8,263 nucleotides of DNA, taken from an uncultured Oscillospiraceae bacterium (GTDB lineage: Bacteria > Bacillota > Clostridia > Oscillospirales > Oscillospiraceae). The stretch lies in assembly GCA_934567115.1 (NCBI GenBank), contig CAKTJA010000055.1, positions 1 to 8,263 of the forward strand. Direction: 5' to 3'. The translations under genes were made by a program, and so were the position numbers. Within the stretch, counting starts at the first letter, position 1, and each line of letters starts with the position of its first letter. This document shows, one piece after another, positions 1 to 7,161 of this stretch. The notes below the pieces were generated by a model. That model searched no databases. It was not told where the DNA came from and was given only the letters and a program-made list of their open reading frames with translations.

Positions 1-2699
1 CCGCCGTCATCGCCCTGATGGGCGACGACCCCGCAAAGCTTCAGACGCTTGCGGAAAACGTGGTCTCCCCCGCGCTTGAGCGCATCGACGGCGTTGCCTC
101 CGTCACCGTTTACGGCGGCGCGCAGCAGCAGATCTCCGTCCGCGTTGACCGTGCGCGCGCGGCGGGCTACGGCCTTTCCAACAGCTATATCTCCCAGATC
201 CTCGCAGCGGAGAACCTTCTCTATCCCGGCGGCGACGTTCACAACGGCTCGAAGAAGCTGACGGTCACCACCGACGCGAAGTTTCAGACGGTGGACGAGG
301 TGGCGAACATGCTCGTGCCGCTGCCGACCGGCGGCAGCGTGCGTCTGGGCGAGGTCGCCGACGTGAGTCTGGAGGACGAGGAGCTCAGCACGGTCGCGCA
401 GATGAACGGCAGCCGCTGCGTGATCCTTCAGGTCGCCAAGCAGTCCGGCGCGAACGAAGCCGCCGCCGCAAACGCGGTGGAGCGCCGCCTGAAGACGCTG
501 GCGGAGGAAAATCCCTCCGTCCGGTACGCCGCGCCCTATCTCGCCTCCGACTACATCAACATGTCCGTGCAGGCCGCGCTGGAGAATATCGCGCTCGGCG
601 TGGCGCTCTCGGCGATCGTTGTGTTCCTGTTCCTGCGGCGCTGGGGCGCGACGCTGACCATCGCCGTCTCCATGCCCGTATGCATTCTGACGGTGTTCGT
701 GCTGATGAACGTGTTCGACCTGACGCTGAACATGATGAGCCTTGGCGGTGTGGCGATGGGCGTCGGCATGATCGTGGATAACTCCATCGTCGTGCTGGAG
801 AACATATACCGCTTTGCCGCCGAGGGCAGCGACCGCATGACCGCCTGTGTGGAGGGGACCCGCGAGATCACGGCCTCCGTCGTCGCCTCAACGCTTACGA
901 CCGTGGCGGTGTTCCTGCCGCTGGGACTGACCGGCGGCATCGCGGGCATGATGTTCAAGGACTTCTGCCTGACGATCGCGTTCTTGATCCTCGCCTCGCT
1001 GATCATCGCGCTGACCTGGGTGCCGCTGCTGTGCTATGTTCTGCTCGATGAGAACAAGGTGCGGCAGGACGCGCTGCGCCGCGCCGAAAAGAAGCGCAGC
1101 CGCGCCGCGGCAAAGGTCTCCGGCTGGATCGAGCGGCTTCAGGCCCTGTACCTGCGGCTGCTGGATTACTTCATCCATCACCTTGGCGTCGGCATGCTTG
1201 TCTCCACCGGACTGGTGGTCTTCTTCCTCGTGTGCTGCCTGTCCACCAAAATGGTCCTGATCCCGGAAATGGATCAGGGCGAGGTCTCCATCTCGATCTC
1301 CATGCCCATCGGCTCCAGTCTGGACGAGGCTGCGGCGATCGCCGACCGCGTGAGCACGGTGGCGGTCGAGCAGGTGCCCGAGCTTGAGAGCATGTACTAC
1401 ATGGCGTCCGGAGATTCCGGCTCATCGATGATGGGCAGCTCCACAACGGTGGGCCTGACGCTGGTGAACCGAAACGAGCGTGAGCGCAGCTCCGCGCAGA
1501 TCGCGGACGCGCTGCGCACCGCGCTTGCCGACGTCGCCGGCTGCGAGCTTACGGTCAGCACCTCCGACATGTCGTCGATGATGGGCGGCGGAAGCGACAT
1601 TCAAATCGACATCACCGGCGACAACTACGACACCCTGACGATGATCGCGGCGGACCTCGAAAAGCAGGTCGCGGCGCTTCCCGACGCGGTGGACGTGACC
1701 AGCACCGTATCCGATCAGGTCCCGCAGGTGAAGGTCACGATCGCGCGCGAGGCCGCCTCCCGCTACGGGCTGACCGCCGCCGCCATCGGCGCGGCCGTCC
1801 GTTCGGAGCTGACCGGCAGCACCGCCACCACCGTGACGATCGACAACCGGGAGCTTGACGTTGTGGTCAAGGGCGACGGCTCGTCGTCCTCGGATCTGGA
1901 CGCGCTGCGCTCCATGCCGGTCCCGACGGCGACCGGAGGCTACGTTCCCCTCAGCTCCGTGGCGCAGGTCGATATCGTGCAGGCCCCGCAGAGCATCCAG
2001 CGCGTCAACCAGTCCCGGCAGGTCACCATCAGCGGCAGCACCGCCAGCGGCGACACAGCCGCGATGACGGCCCGTCTGCTGGAGATCCTCGACGCCTATC
2101 AGCTGCCCGAGGGCTACACGGCGGAGACCGGCGGCTCCTACGAGGACATGATGGACAATTTTGGCGATCTGCTGCTGGCGCTGCTGGTGGCTCTCGGTCT
2201 GGTCTACTTCGTGCTTGCCGCGCAGTTCGAGTCCTTCCTGATGCCGGTCATGATCATGATGATCCTCCCGGTCGCGTTCACCGGCGCGTTGTTCGCCCTC
2301 CCGCTCACGGGAAGGGATCTGTCGATGATCTCCCTTGTCTCTCTCATCATGCTGGCGGGAACCGTCGTCAACAGCTCGATCATTCTGGTGGACTATATCC
2401 GCATCCGCAGAGAGCGCGGCGAGGACCGCGAGGACGCCGTTCTTCACGCGTGCCCGCTCCGCGTCCGCCCGATCATGATGACCGCGCTGACGACGATCCT
2501 CGCCATGGTGCCGATGGCGCTCGGCATCGGCGACACGAACGAGATGATGAGCGATATGGGCGTTACCATGATGAGCGGCATGATCATCTCGACGGTCATC
2601 ACCCTTCTCTTTACGCCGGTCTATTACTGCGTGATCGACAATCTGTCGCACCGCCGCAGCCGCAAGCGGCAGAAGAAGGCGCTTTCCGCCGCGAAATAA
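1..2699 (+). CDS. RND/HAE1-family efflux transporter, 5'-truncated by window edge
   Basis: Inner-membrane proton-driven RND pump (AcrB/SwrC-like), probably exporting hydrophobic or amphiphilic compounds. The frame is open from base 3, so the ATG at 18 is internal; about 150 N-terminal residues are missing compared with the usual ~1040. Numbering from the codon at 18: rest of the first porter domain (to ~185), TM2-TM6 (~190-345), a basic cytoplasmic loop (~350-385), TM7 (~389-410), second porter domain (~415-710), TM8-TM12 (~714-875), basic tail. The TM4 proton-relay motif is visible as VDNSIVVLENI (D254-N255, matching AcrB D407-D408, second Asp replaced by Asn). In TM10 the AcrB Lys940 position is Asn (VVNSS, N785). 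Both changes fit, from memory, the HAE1 pumps of Gram-positive bacteria. Two Met/Ser-rich loops (M471-M472 and M518-M522) lie in the second porter domain. A partner adaptor, if any, is upstream and out of view. Family assignment is firm; substrate is unknown. Confidence 0.93.
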   Translation, partial: AVIALMGDDPAKLQTLAENVVSPALERIDGVASVTVYGGAQQQISVRVDRARAAGYGLSNSYISQILAAENLLYPGGDVHNGSKKLTVTTDAKFQTVDEVANMLVPLPTGGSVRLGEVADVSLEDEELSTVAQMNGSRCVILQVAKQSGANEAAAANAVERRLKTLAEENPSVRYAAPYLASDYINMSVQAALENIALGVALSAIVVFLFLRRWGATLTIAVSMPVCILTVFVLMNVFDLTLNMMSLGGVAMGVGMIVDNSIVVLENIYRFAAEGSDRMTACVEGTREITASVVASTLTTVAVFLPLGLTGGIAGMMFKDFCLTIAFLILASLIIALTWVPLLCYVLLDENKVRQDALRRAEKKRSRAAAKVSGWIERLQALYLRLLDYFIHHLGVGMLVSTGLVVFFLVCCLSTKMVLIPEMDQGEVSISISMPIGSSLDEAAAIADRVSTVAVEQVPELESMYYMASGDSGSSMMGSSTTVGLTLVNRNERERSSAQIADALRTALADVAGCELTVSTSDMSSMMGGGSDIQIDITGDNYDTLTMIAADLEKQVAALPDAVDVTSTVSDQVPQVKVTIAREAASRYGLTAAAIGAAVRSELTGSTATTVTIDNRELDVVVKGDGSSSSDLDALRSMPVPTATGGYVPLSSVAQVDIVQAPQSIQRVNQSRQVTISGSTASGDTAAMTARLLEILDAYQLPEGYTAETGGSYEDMMDNFGDLLLALLVALGLVYFVLAAQFESFLMPVMIMMILPVAFTGALFALPLTGRDLSMISLVSLIMLAGTVVNSSIILVDYIRIRRERGEDREDAVLHACPLRVRPIMMTALTTILAMVPMALGIGDTNEMMSDMGVTMMSGMIISTVITLLFTPVYYCVIDNLSHRRSRKRQKKALSAAK

Positions 2700-2724
2700 C
2701 GCGCACATCTCAATACTCCGGTCA

Positions 2725-2763
2725 GCCGGGAGCGAACGTCGGATATCCGCGTTTGCTCCCGGC
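2725..2763 (+). terminator. Hairpin after RND gene, possible terminator
   Basis: A 13-bp stem, GCCGGGAGCGAAC at 2725-2737 against GTTTGCTCCCGGC at 2751-2763 (one G-U pair), starts 25 nt after the RND stop. Its loop is itself a perfect palindrome, CGGATATCCG (2740-2749), so the helix can extend further. Only a short T-run (GCTTTGC) follows, with a better T-rich stretch at about 2799-2813, so efficient intrinsic termination is not certain. It separates the RND gene from the copper operon promoter. Confidence 0.5.
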
Positions 2764-2812
2764 GCTTTGCGTCCTGCGGGCGGCAGACCTCCGCGCGCTT
2801 TGTATTTTCCTC

Positions 2813-2841
2813 TTGACAAATACCCCCATAGGGTATATAGT
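2813..2841 (+). promoter_or_regulatory. Promoter of the csoR-copA operon
   Basis: A perfect -35 TTGACA (2813-2818) and a -10 TATAGT (2836-2841) are separated by exactly 17 bp, matching the housekeeping sigma consensus. The expected transcription start is near 2848, giving a leader of about 29 nt before the csoR ATG. The spacer is filled by a CsoR-type operator, so bound repressor would block RNA polymerase directly. Confidence 0.88.
2820..2836 (+). promoter_or_regulatory. CsoR operator 1, in the promoter spacer
   Basis: Inverted repeat ATACCC (2820-2825) / GGGTAT (2831-2836) around a 5-bp centre. It has the TACCC...GGGTA form with G/C tracts that is typical of CsoR boxes in front of copZA-type operons. 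It occupies the whole -35/-10 spacer and touches the -10 hexamer. Binding by the neighbouring CsoR is inferred from site type and position. Confidence 0.82.
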
Positions 2842-2845
2842 CAAA

Positions 2846-2862
2846 ATACCCCACAGGGGTAT
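2846..2862 (+). promoter_or_regulatory. CsoR operator 2, over the transcription start
   Basis: Perfect 7-bp inverted repeat ATACCCCACAGGGGTAT with a 3-bp centre, lying over the predicted start of transcription and ending just before the csoR ribosome binding site. Its centre is 26 bp from the centre of operator 1. In the transcript the same bases can fold as a short CCCC-ACA-GGGG hairpin at the 5' end. Confidence 0.8.
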
Positions 2863-2870
2863 GGGAGGTG
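2863..2870 (+). promoter_or_regulatory. csoR ribosome binding site, decides the ATG start
   Basis: GGGAGGTG lies 6 nt before the ATG at 2877. The in-frame GTG at 2868 is part of this Shine-Dalgarno sequence, so starting there would leave no binding site. The ATG is therefore the better start. Confidence 0.8.
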
Positions 2871-2876
2871 ACTTTT

Positions 2877-3185
2877 ATGAAGGAGGAGAACGGCTGTCCG
2901 TGCGCCGAACGAAAAAAGGAGCGGACGCCCGAGGAATACAGGCGGCTGATCCACCGCCTCAACCGCATCGAGGGGCAGATACGCGGCATACGCGGCATGG
3001 TGGAAAGCGGCGCTTACTGCCCGGATATCCTCATGCAGTCAGCGGCGGTCAGCGCGGCGGTCAACGCCTTTAACCGCGAGCTGCTCGCCGACCATATCCG
3101 CACCTGCGTCGTACAGGACATCCGCGCGGGCCGCGACGAGGCGATCGACGAGCTGGCCGCGACGCTGCAAAAGCTTATGAAATAG
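2877..3185 (+). CDS. csoR: Copper-sensing transcriptional repressor CsoR
   Basis: A 102-residue, all-helical, cytosolic repressor of the CsoR/RcnR (DUF156) family. Apo-CsoR binds its operator and Cu(I) releases it. The Cu(I) ligand set is complete: Cys48 (YCPDIL), His73 and Cys77 (DHIRTCV), with the usual [15 protein letters not shown]-binding helix at residues 27-38. An additional Cys-Pro-Cys at residues 7-9 lies in the flexible N-terminal tail. The start is the ATG at 2877; a GTG at 2868 is in frame but sits in the ribosome binding site. It is first in an operon with copA (49-nt gap with no terminator) and is preceded by two palindromic operators, so it is expected to repress itself and copA. 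The Cys-His-Cys pattern argues against the nickel (RcnR), formaldehyde (FrmR) or persulfide (CstR) branches. Confidence 0.95.
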   Translation: MKEENGCPCAERKKERTPEEYRRLIHRLNRIEGQIRGIRGMVESGAYCPDILMQSAAVSAAVNAFNRELLADHIRTCVVQDIRAGRDEAIDELAATLQKLMK

Positions 3186-3223
3186 GCAAAAACCGCTCAT
3201 CCTATCCGTACAACTCAAAAAGC

Positions 3224-3229
3224 AGGTGG
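3224..3229 (+). promoter_or_regulatory. copA ribosome binding site, decides the ATG start
   Basis: AGGTGG lies 5 nt before the ATG at 3235. The in-frame GTG at 3226 falls inside it and is unlikely to be the real start. Confidence 0.7.
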
Positions 3230-3234
3230 AAAAA

Positions 3235-5748
3235 ATGACGCAATATAATGTTACCGGCATGAGCTGCGCGGCCTGCTCGGCGCGCGTGGAAAAGGCGGTA
3301 AACGCGCTCCCCGGGGTCACGGCCTGTTCCGTCAGCCTTCTGACAAACTCGATGGGCGTTGAGGGGACCGCCTCGCCGCAGGACGTGGTCGCCGCCGTTC
3401 AGGCCGCAGGCTACGGCGCGTCGCTCAAGGGCGCAGCGGCGTCCTCCCCGTCGGAGGCGGAGGCGCAGCTTGAGGACCGCGAAACACCGGCGCTGCGGCG
3501 GCGGCTGATCTGGTCGGTGGGCTTTCTGCTCGTCCTGATGTATTTTTCGATGGGGCACATGATGTGGAACTGGCCCCTGCCGTCCTTCTACGACGGCAAC
3601 CACGTCGCGATGGGACTGACGCAGCTGCTTCTGACAGCCGCCGTCATGGTCATCAACCAGCGGTTTTTCGTCAGCGGCTTTAAAAGCCTGTGGCGGCGCG
3701 CGCCCAACATGGACACGCTCGTCGCGCTCGGCGCGGCCGCGGCGTTTGTTTACAGCACCTACGCACTCTTCGCCATGACCGACGCGCAGACGCACGGCGA
3801 CGCGGACGCGGTGATGCACTATATGATGGAGCTTTACTTCGAGTCCGCCGCCATGATCCTCACGCTTATCACCGTCGGCAAAATGCTGGAGGCGCGCGCA
3901 AAGGGACGGACCACCAACGCGCTTCGCAGCCTGATGAAGCTTGCCGCGCAGAGCGCGACGGTCCTGCGCGGCGGCGAGGAGACCGTCGTTCCCATTGAGC
4001 AGGTCCTCCGCGACGACATATTTGTTGTCCGCCCCGGCGAGAGCATCCCCGTGGACGGCGTGGTGCTTGAGGGCGCGAGCGCTGTCAACGAGGCCGCGCT
4101 GACGGGCGAGAGCCTACCCGTGGACAAGAGCGCGGGCGACGCGGTCTCCGCCGCGACGGTGAATCAGTCCGGCTTCCTCAAGTGCCGCGCGACCCGCGTT
4201 GGCGAGGACACCACGCTCTCGCAGATCATCCGCATGGTCAGCGACGCGGCCGCCACCAAGGCCCCCATCGCCAAGATCGCAGACCGCGTGTCCGGCGTAT
4301 TCGTGCCCGCCGTCATTGCCGTCGCGGCGGTCACGACCGTCGTATGGCTCCTGCTGGGGCAGAGCGTCGGCTACGCGCTGGCGCGAGGGATCTCCGTTCT
4401 GGTCATCAGCTGTCCCTGCGCGCTGGGGCTTGCCACGCCGGTGGCGATCATGGTCGGAAGCGGCGTGGGCGCAAAGAACGGCATTCTCTTCAAAACGGCG
4501 GCCTCCCTTGAGGAGATGGGCCGCGTCGAGATCGTCGCGCTCGACAAGACCGGCACGATCACCGCCGGCGAGCCGCGCGTGACCGACCTGCTCCCCGCCG
4601 AAGGCGTGAGCGAGGAAGCTCTGCTGCGTGCGGCGCTCTCTCTGGAGCAGCGGAGCGAGCACCCCCTTGCACGGGCCGTTTTGCAGCGCGCCGCAGAGTC
4701 GGGGCTCACGGCGGACGAGGTCTCCGATTTTCAGGCGCTCCCCGGCAGCGGACTGACCGCCGTGCGCCAGGGACGCACGCTCAGCGGAGGAAGCCTCGCC
4801 TTCATCCGCACCGCCGCGAAGGTGCCGGAGTCCGTGCAGACGCGGGCGGAAGCGCTGGCACAGGAGGGCAAAACGCCGCTCCTGTTCAGCGAGGACGGTC
4901 GTCTGCTCGGCGTCATCGCCGTAGCAGACGTCATCAAGGAGGACAGCCCGCAGGCCGTGCGCGAGCTTCAGGGCATGGGCGTGGAGGTCGTCATGCTCAC
5001 CGGCGACAACGAGCGCACCGCGCGCGCCATCGGTTCACGCGCGGGCGTTGACAGCGTGATCGCGGGCGTGCTCCCCGACGGGAAGGAGCGCGAGATCCGC
5101 CGGCTGAAGGAGCGCGGAAAGGTCGCCATGGTCGGCGACGGGATCAACGACGCGCCGGCTCTCACCCGCGCGGACGTGGGCGTTGCCATCGGCGCGGGCG
5201 CGGACGTCGCCATCGACGCGGCGGACGTGGTGCTGATGAAAAGCCGGTTGAGCGACGTTCCCGCCGCCATTCGGCTCAGCCGTGCGGCCCTGCGCAACAT
5301 CCATGAAAATCTCTTCTGGGCTTTCTTTTACAACACCGTCGGGATCCCGCTGGCCGCCGGCGTATTCATTCCGCTGGGGCTGACGCTCAGCCCGATGTTC
5401 GGCGCGGCCGCGATGAGCCTTTCAAGCTTCTGCGTGGTGTCGAACGCTCTGCGGCTGAACCTCTTCACCCTGCGCGATCCCAAGCACGACCGCAGATACA
5501 GACGTAAAAAATCACAAATTAAAAAGGAGGATCACACAATGAAAAAAACCATGAAGATCGAGGGCATGATGTGCGCCCACTGCGAGGCCGCCGTCAAGAA
5601 GGCGCTTGAGAGCCTTCCGGAGGTCTCCGACGCGCAGGTGGATCATACCGCCGGCTCCGCCGTCGTCACGCTTTCGCAGAGCGTTGAGGACAGCGTGCTG
5701 AAAAAGGCCGTTGAGGACAAGGATTACCGCGTGCTGGAAATTCTGTAA
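3235..5748 (+). CDS. copA: Cu(I)-exporting P1B-type ATPase CopA with C-terminal CopZ-like domain
   Basis: ATP-driven Cu(I) exporter of the cytoplasmic membrane, 837 residues from the ATG at 3235. Domains in order: N-terminal metal-binding domain with GMSCAAC (C11, C14); membrane segments from ~92; actuator with TGE (290-292); membrane metal site CPC (393-395); phosphorylation motif DKTGT (D437); nucleotide-binding SEHPLA (H476-P477); TGD (589-591); GDGINDAPA (D635, D639). The last two helices carry Y699-N700 and M727...S730-S731, the P1B-1 signature for Cu(I)/Ag(I). An AT-rich, Lys-rich linker ([16 protein letters not shown], 753-768) then leads to a second complete metal-binding domain, with C780 and C783 in MMCAHC. 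That domain looks like free CopZ and has its own ribosome binding site and ATG inside this gene. Archaeoglobus CopA is a known precedent for metal-binding domains at both ends. It is co-transcribed with csoR. Function is certain; whether the fusion is genuine or reflects a sequence error is open. Confidence 0.95.
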   Translation: MTQYNVTGMSCAACSARVEKAVNALPGVTACSVSLLTNSMGVEGTASPQDVVAAVQAAGYGASLKGAAASSPSEAEAQLEDRETPALRRRLIWSVGFLLVLMYFSMGHMMWNWPLPSFYDGNHVAMGLTQLLLTAAVMVINQRFFVSGFKSLWRRAPNMDTLVALGAAAAFVYSTYALFAMTDAQTHGDADAVMHYMMELYFESAAMILTLITVGKMLEARAKGRTTNALRSLMKLAAQSATVLRGGEETVVPIEQVLRDDIFVVRPGESIPVDGVVLEGASAVNEAALTGESLPVDKSAGDAVSAATVNQSGFLKCRATRVGEDTTLSQIIRMVSDAAATKAPIAKIADRVSGVFVPAVIAVAAVTTVVWLLLGQSVGYALARGISVLVISCPCALGLATPVAIMVGSGVGAKNGILFKTAASLEEMGRVEIVALDKTGTITAGEPRVTDLLPAEGVSEEALLRAALSLEQRSEHPLARAVLQRAAESGLTADEVSDFQALPGSGLTAVRQGRTLSGGSLAFIRTAAKVPESVQTRAEALAQEGKTPLLFSEDGRLLGVIAVADVIKEDSPQAVRELQGMGVEVVMLTGDNERTARAIGSRAGVDSVIAGVLPDGKEREIRRLKERGKVAMVGDGINDAPALTRADVGVAIGAGADVAIDAADVVLMKSRLSDVPAAIRLSRAALRNIHENLFWAFFYNTVGIPLAAGVFIPLGLTLSPMFGAAAMSLSSFCVVSNALRLNLFTLRDPKHDRRYRRKKSQIKKEDHTMKKTMKIEGMMCAHCEAAVKKALESLPEVSDAQVDHTAGSAVVTLSQSVEDSVLKKAVEDKDYRVLEIL
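5524..5530 (+). promoter_or_regulatory. Internal ribosome binding site before the CopZ-like domain
   Basis: AAGGAGG lies 8 nt before an in-frame ATG at 5539, the ideal match and spacing. It sits in a stretch (5501-5547) with only 13 G/C in 47 bases, unlike the GC-rich coding sequence on either side. This looks like a former or functioning intergenic spacer that stays open in the copA frame. Confidence 0.75.
5539..5748 (+). CDS. copZ: CopZ-like copper chaperone, internal start within copA frame
   Basis: A nested, same-frame product of 69 residues that would arise from the ATG at 5539. The sequence is a single heavy-metal-associated (ferredoxin-like) domain with Cu(I)-binding MMCAHC (C12 and C15 in its own numbering), the usual size of a free CopZ. 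In other bacteria CopZ carries Cu(I) in the cytosol to CopA and to copper regulators. Support for separate synthesis is the consensus ribosome binding site, its spacing, and the free-protein-like [10 protein letters not shown] start. Against it, there is no stop codon between copA and this segment, so the domain is also made as the CopA C-terminus. If the lack of a stop is an assembly error, this is simply an ordinary copZ gene. Confidence 0.6.
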   Translation: MKKTMKIEGMMCAHCEAAVKKALESLPEVSDAQVDHTAGSAVVTLSQSVEDSVLKKAVEDKDYRVLEIL

Positions 5749-5788
5749 GCGTGGCGCGAAAGGAGAGCGCGTTCCTGAACGCACTGTC

Positions 5789-5840
5789 ATTGAGAGCCGG
5801 GGCTTTCGCCCCGGCTCTCAATCTCATTTTCATATTTTTC
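5789..5840 (+). terminator. Intrinsic terminator of the csoR-copA operon
   Basis: A perfect 15-bp GC-rich stem (5789-5803 against 5808-5822) with a TTTC loop lies about 40 nt after the copA/copZ stop. A T-rich tract with TTTT and TTTTT runs follows, up to 5840. The T-tract is only on the + strand side, so it serves the copper operon rather than the convergent gene. Confidence 0.9.
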
Positions 5841-5853
5841 CAACCATTCATGT

Positions 5854-5876
5854 AAAAAGCCGCTGTTTTTCGCAGC
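5854..5876 (-). terminator. Weak candidate terminator for the amidohydrolase gene
   Basis: On the - strand a short stem (GCTG/CAGC, 7-nt loop) is followed by GGC and a run of five T's. It lies about 130 nt past the amidohydrolase stop. A second candidate, CCGCCG/CGGCGG at 5931-5952, is closer to the gene but has no T-run after it. Neither is convincing. The rest of 5841-6002 shows no gene or other signal that I can support. Confidence 0.3.
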
Positions 5877-6002
5877 ATTTTACCCGAAGCCGCGCAGCTT
5901 AACGGTATCGTCCGCAAGCCGTCCCCCGCACCGCCGAAAAATCTTCCGGCGGGAGGAACCGCGCGTCGAGGCCCCACGATCCGGAGCGCCCCATTTACGG
6001 AG

Positions 6003-7076
6003 CTACGCGGTGATCAGCGCCCAAAACGCCTCCGCGGTCGGCGCAAGAAGCGCGTCCGGATACTCGTATCTCTCGGTATGGATCTGCGGGTGCTTCTCCC
6101 CCGCGCCGATCCCGAAAAACGCCCCACGGCACAAACGCAGATAGTGCCCGAAATCCTCGCTCCAACGCATCGGCTCGCGCAGCAGAGCGCCGCCGCACAC
6201 ACGCAGCACGCGGCTTGCGCACAGCGCGTCGTTCTCCGTCGCCGGGAAAACGTCCTGCACCTGATCGGAAATATCAAGCCGGTACTGCCCCGCCAGCTCG
6301 CGCGAGCGCTTGAGGACGCTTCGGTGCAGCTTTTCCAGATCGTCGTCGTGCTCGCCGCGCAGCGTCAGCCACACCTCGGCGGATTCCGCCGCCGCGCCGA
6401 AGGCCTTCTCCCCCATCTGCGTCCCAATGACGGTGCACAGCGTCATGCCGCGATACCGCTCCGGTGCGGCAAGCGTCTCCAGCTCCGCGAGCAGACGGCC
6501 GACCGCCGGCGCGGGCGAGATCCCGGTCTCCGGATAGGCGGCATGGGCCGGCTTCCCGACAAAGCGGAGCGTAACGCCCCGGCTCGCACAGGCGAAGGTC
6601 CCCGCGCGGGTGAGCACCTGTCCGAGCGGAAAGCCCGGCAGATTATGCGCTCCGTAAATCTCCCCGACCGTCTCCCGGTCGAACAGAGCGCAGCACTGCG
6701 CGGCGCCGGCTCCGGTCTCCTCCGCCCCCTGAAACAGCAGGAACACGTCGCGTCCGACGCGCTGCCCCTCCAGCAGGAGCGCGACGGCGCACAGCGCGGC
6801 GGCGTGCCCGTCGTGTCCGCACAGATGCGCCGCCCCGCCGTCCGGCATGGCGAGCGCGTCATAGTCCGCGCGCAGAACGATCGCGGGCTTTTCCGTATCC
6901 TTTTCGCGGTGCGCGGCGTAAAAGCCCTCCGCAAGCTCGTGAAGCTCCAGCGTCGTGCTCTCGCGCAGGAAGTCCGTCAGCATCCGCTTGGTCGCGTTTT
7001 CATGTCCGGAAACCTCCGCGCAGCCGTGCAGCGCGGCGCGGAGCGCAACGATCCGGTCCAACATGGCCTGTTCCAT
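6003..7076 (-). CDS. M20D-family metal-dependent amidohydrolase
   Basis: A 357-residue cytosolic hydrolase resembling N-acyl-amino-acid, hippurate and IAA-amino-acid amidohydrolases, which cleave an amide bond to release a free amino acid. Motifs: N-terminal H17...E21...E26 region; LRADYDAL (68-75; the family usually has Met or Ile at the Tyr); CGHDGHAA (metal ligands C86 and H88); FQGAEETGAGA (catalytic/metal E119-E120); GAHNLPGFPLG (H144); a dimerisation-domain insert (~165-275); and SEDF plus the late ligand H333 in QIHTERYEYPD. It is slightly shorter than the usual ~380-400. The start at 7076 is supported by GAAGGAG on the - strand, 7 nt upstream. It lies downstream of glnA on the same strand, 90 nt away, with a strong terminator between. 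No signal peptide is seen. The exact substrate cannot be read from sequence; an aminoacyl-dipeptide or acyl-amino-acid is possible. Family is firm, substrate unknown. Confidence 0.88.
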   Translation of the reverse strand: MEQAMLDRIVALRAALHGCAEVSGHENATKRMLTDFLRESTTLELHELAEGFYAAHREKDTEKPAIVLRADYDALAMPDGGAAHLCGHDGHAAALCAVALLLEGQRVGRDVFLLFQGAEETGAGAAQCCALFDRETVGEIYGAHNLPGFPLGQVLTRAGTFACASRGVTLRFVGKPAHAAYPETGISPAPAVGRLLAELETLAAPERYRGMTLCTVIGTQMGEKAFGAAAESAEVWLTLRGEHDDDLEKLHRSVLKRSRELAGQYRLDISDQVQDVFPATENDALCASRVLRVCGGALLREPMRWSEDFGHYLRLCRGAFFGIGAGEKHPQIHTERYEYPDALLAPTAEAFWALITA

Positions 7077-7099
7077 GGCACATCTCCTTCACATGTAAG

Positions 7100-7161
7100 A
7101 AAAATGGCAGAGCGCCCGGATGGGGAGCCGCCCAAACGGACGGTCTCCCCATCAGCGTCTG
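7100..7161 (-). terminator. Intrinsic terminator downstream of glnA
   Basis: On the - strand a long, slightly interrupted stem forms. Its core is GATGGGGAG/CTCCCCATC (7145-7153 with 7119-7127), with an inner CCGTCC/GGGCGG helix closed by a GTTT loop. Outer GCG/CGC and CAGA/TCTG pairs bring the base of the stem to within 3 nt of a run of five T's (7104-7100). It begins just after the glnA stop and ends about 10 nt before the amidohydrolase ribosome binding site. Confidence 0.78.

Noticed and set aside
1422..2819. Long 465-codon open frame on the - strand opposite the RND gene
   Set aside because: It is antisense to well-conserved RND porter and membrane domains, and its translation is a low-complexity mix of Arg, His, Asp and Gly. 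Such frames are expected opposite GC-rich genes.
2450..3073. 207-codon + strand frame spanning the RND 3' end, the intergenic region and the csoR start
   Set aside because: It crosses a hairpin and a promoter and overlaps two recognisable genes out of frame; the translation resembles no family and is rich in Arg, His and Pro.
3226..3234. GTG at 3226 as the copA start
   Set aside because: It lies inside the AGGTGG ribosome binding site; the ATG at 3235 has proper spacing and gives the usual N-terminus of a metal-binding domain.
5506..5511. E. coli-type programmed frameshift signal at the copA-copZ junction
   Set aside because: The A-run is slippery in principle, but the frame-aligned heptamer T AAA AAA is not a canonical X XXY YYZ signal and I see no clear stimulatory hairpin just downstream. 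It is kept only as a test in the findings.
5666..5977. 103-codon - strand frame and a 63-codon + strand frame (5711-5902) around the copper operon terminator
   Set aside because: Both run through the strong terminator stem, have no ribosome binding site that I can see, and show no recognisable protein features.
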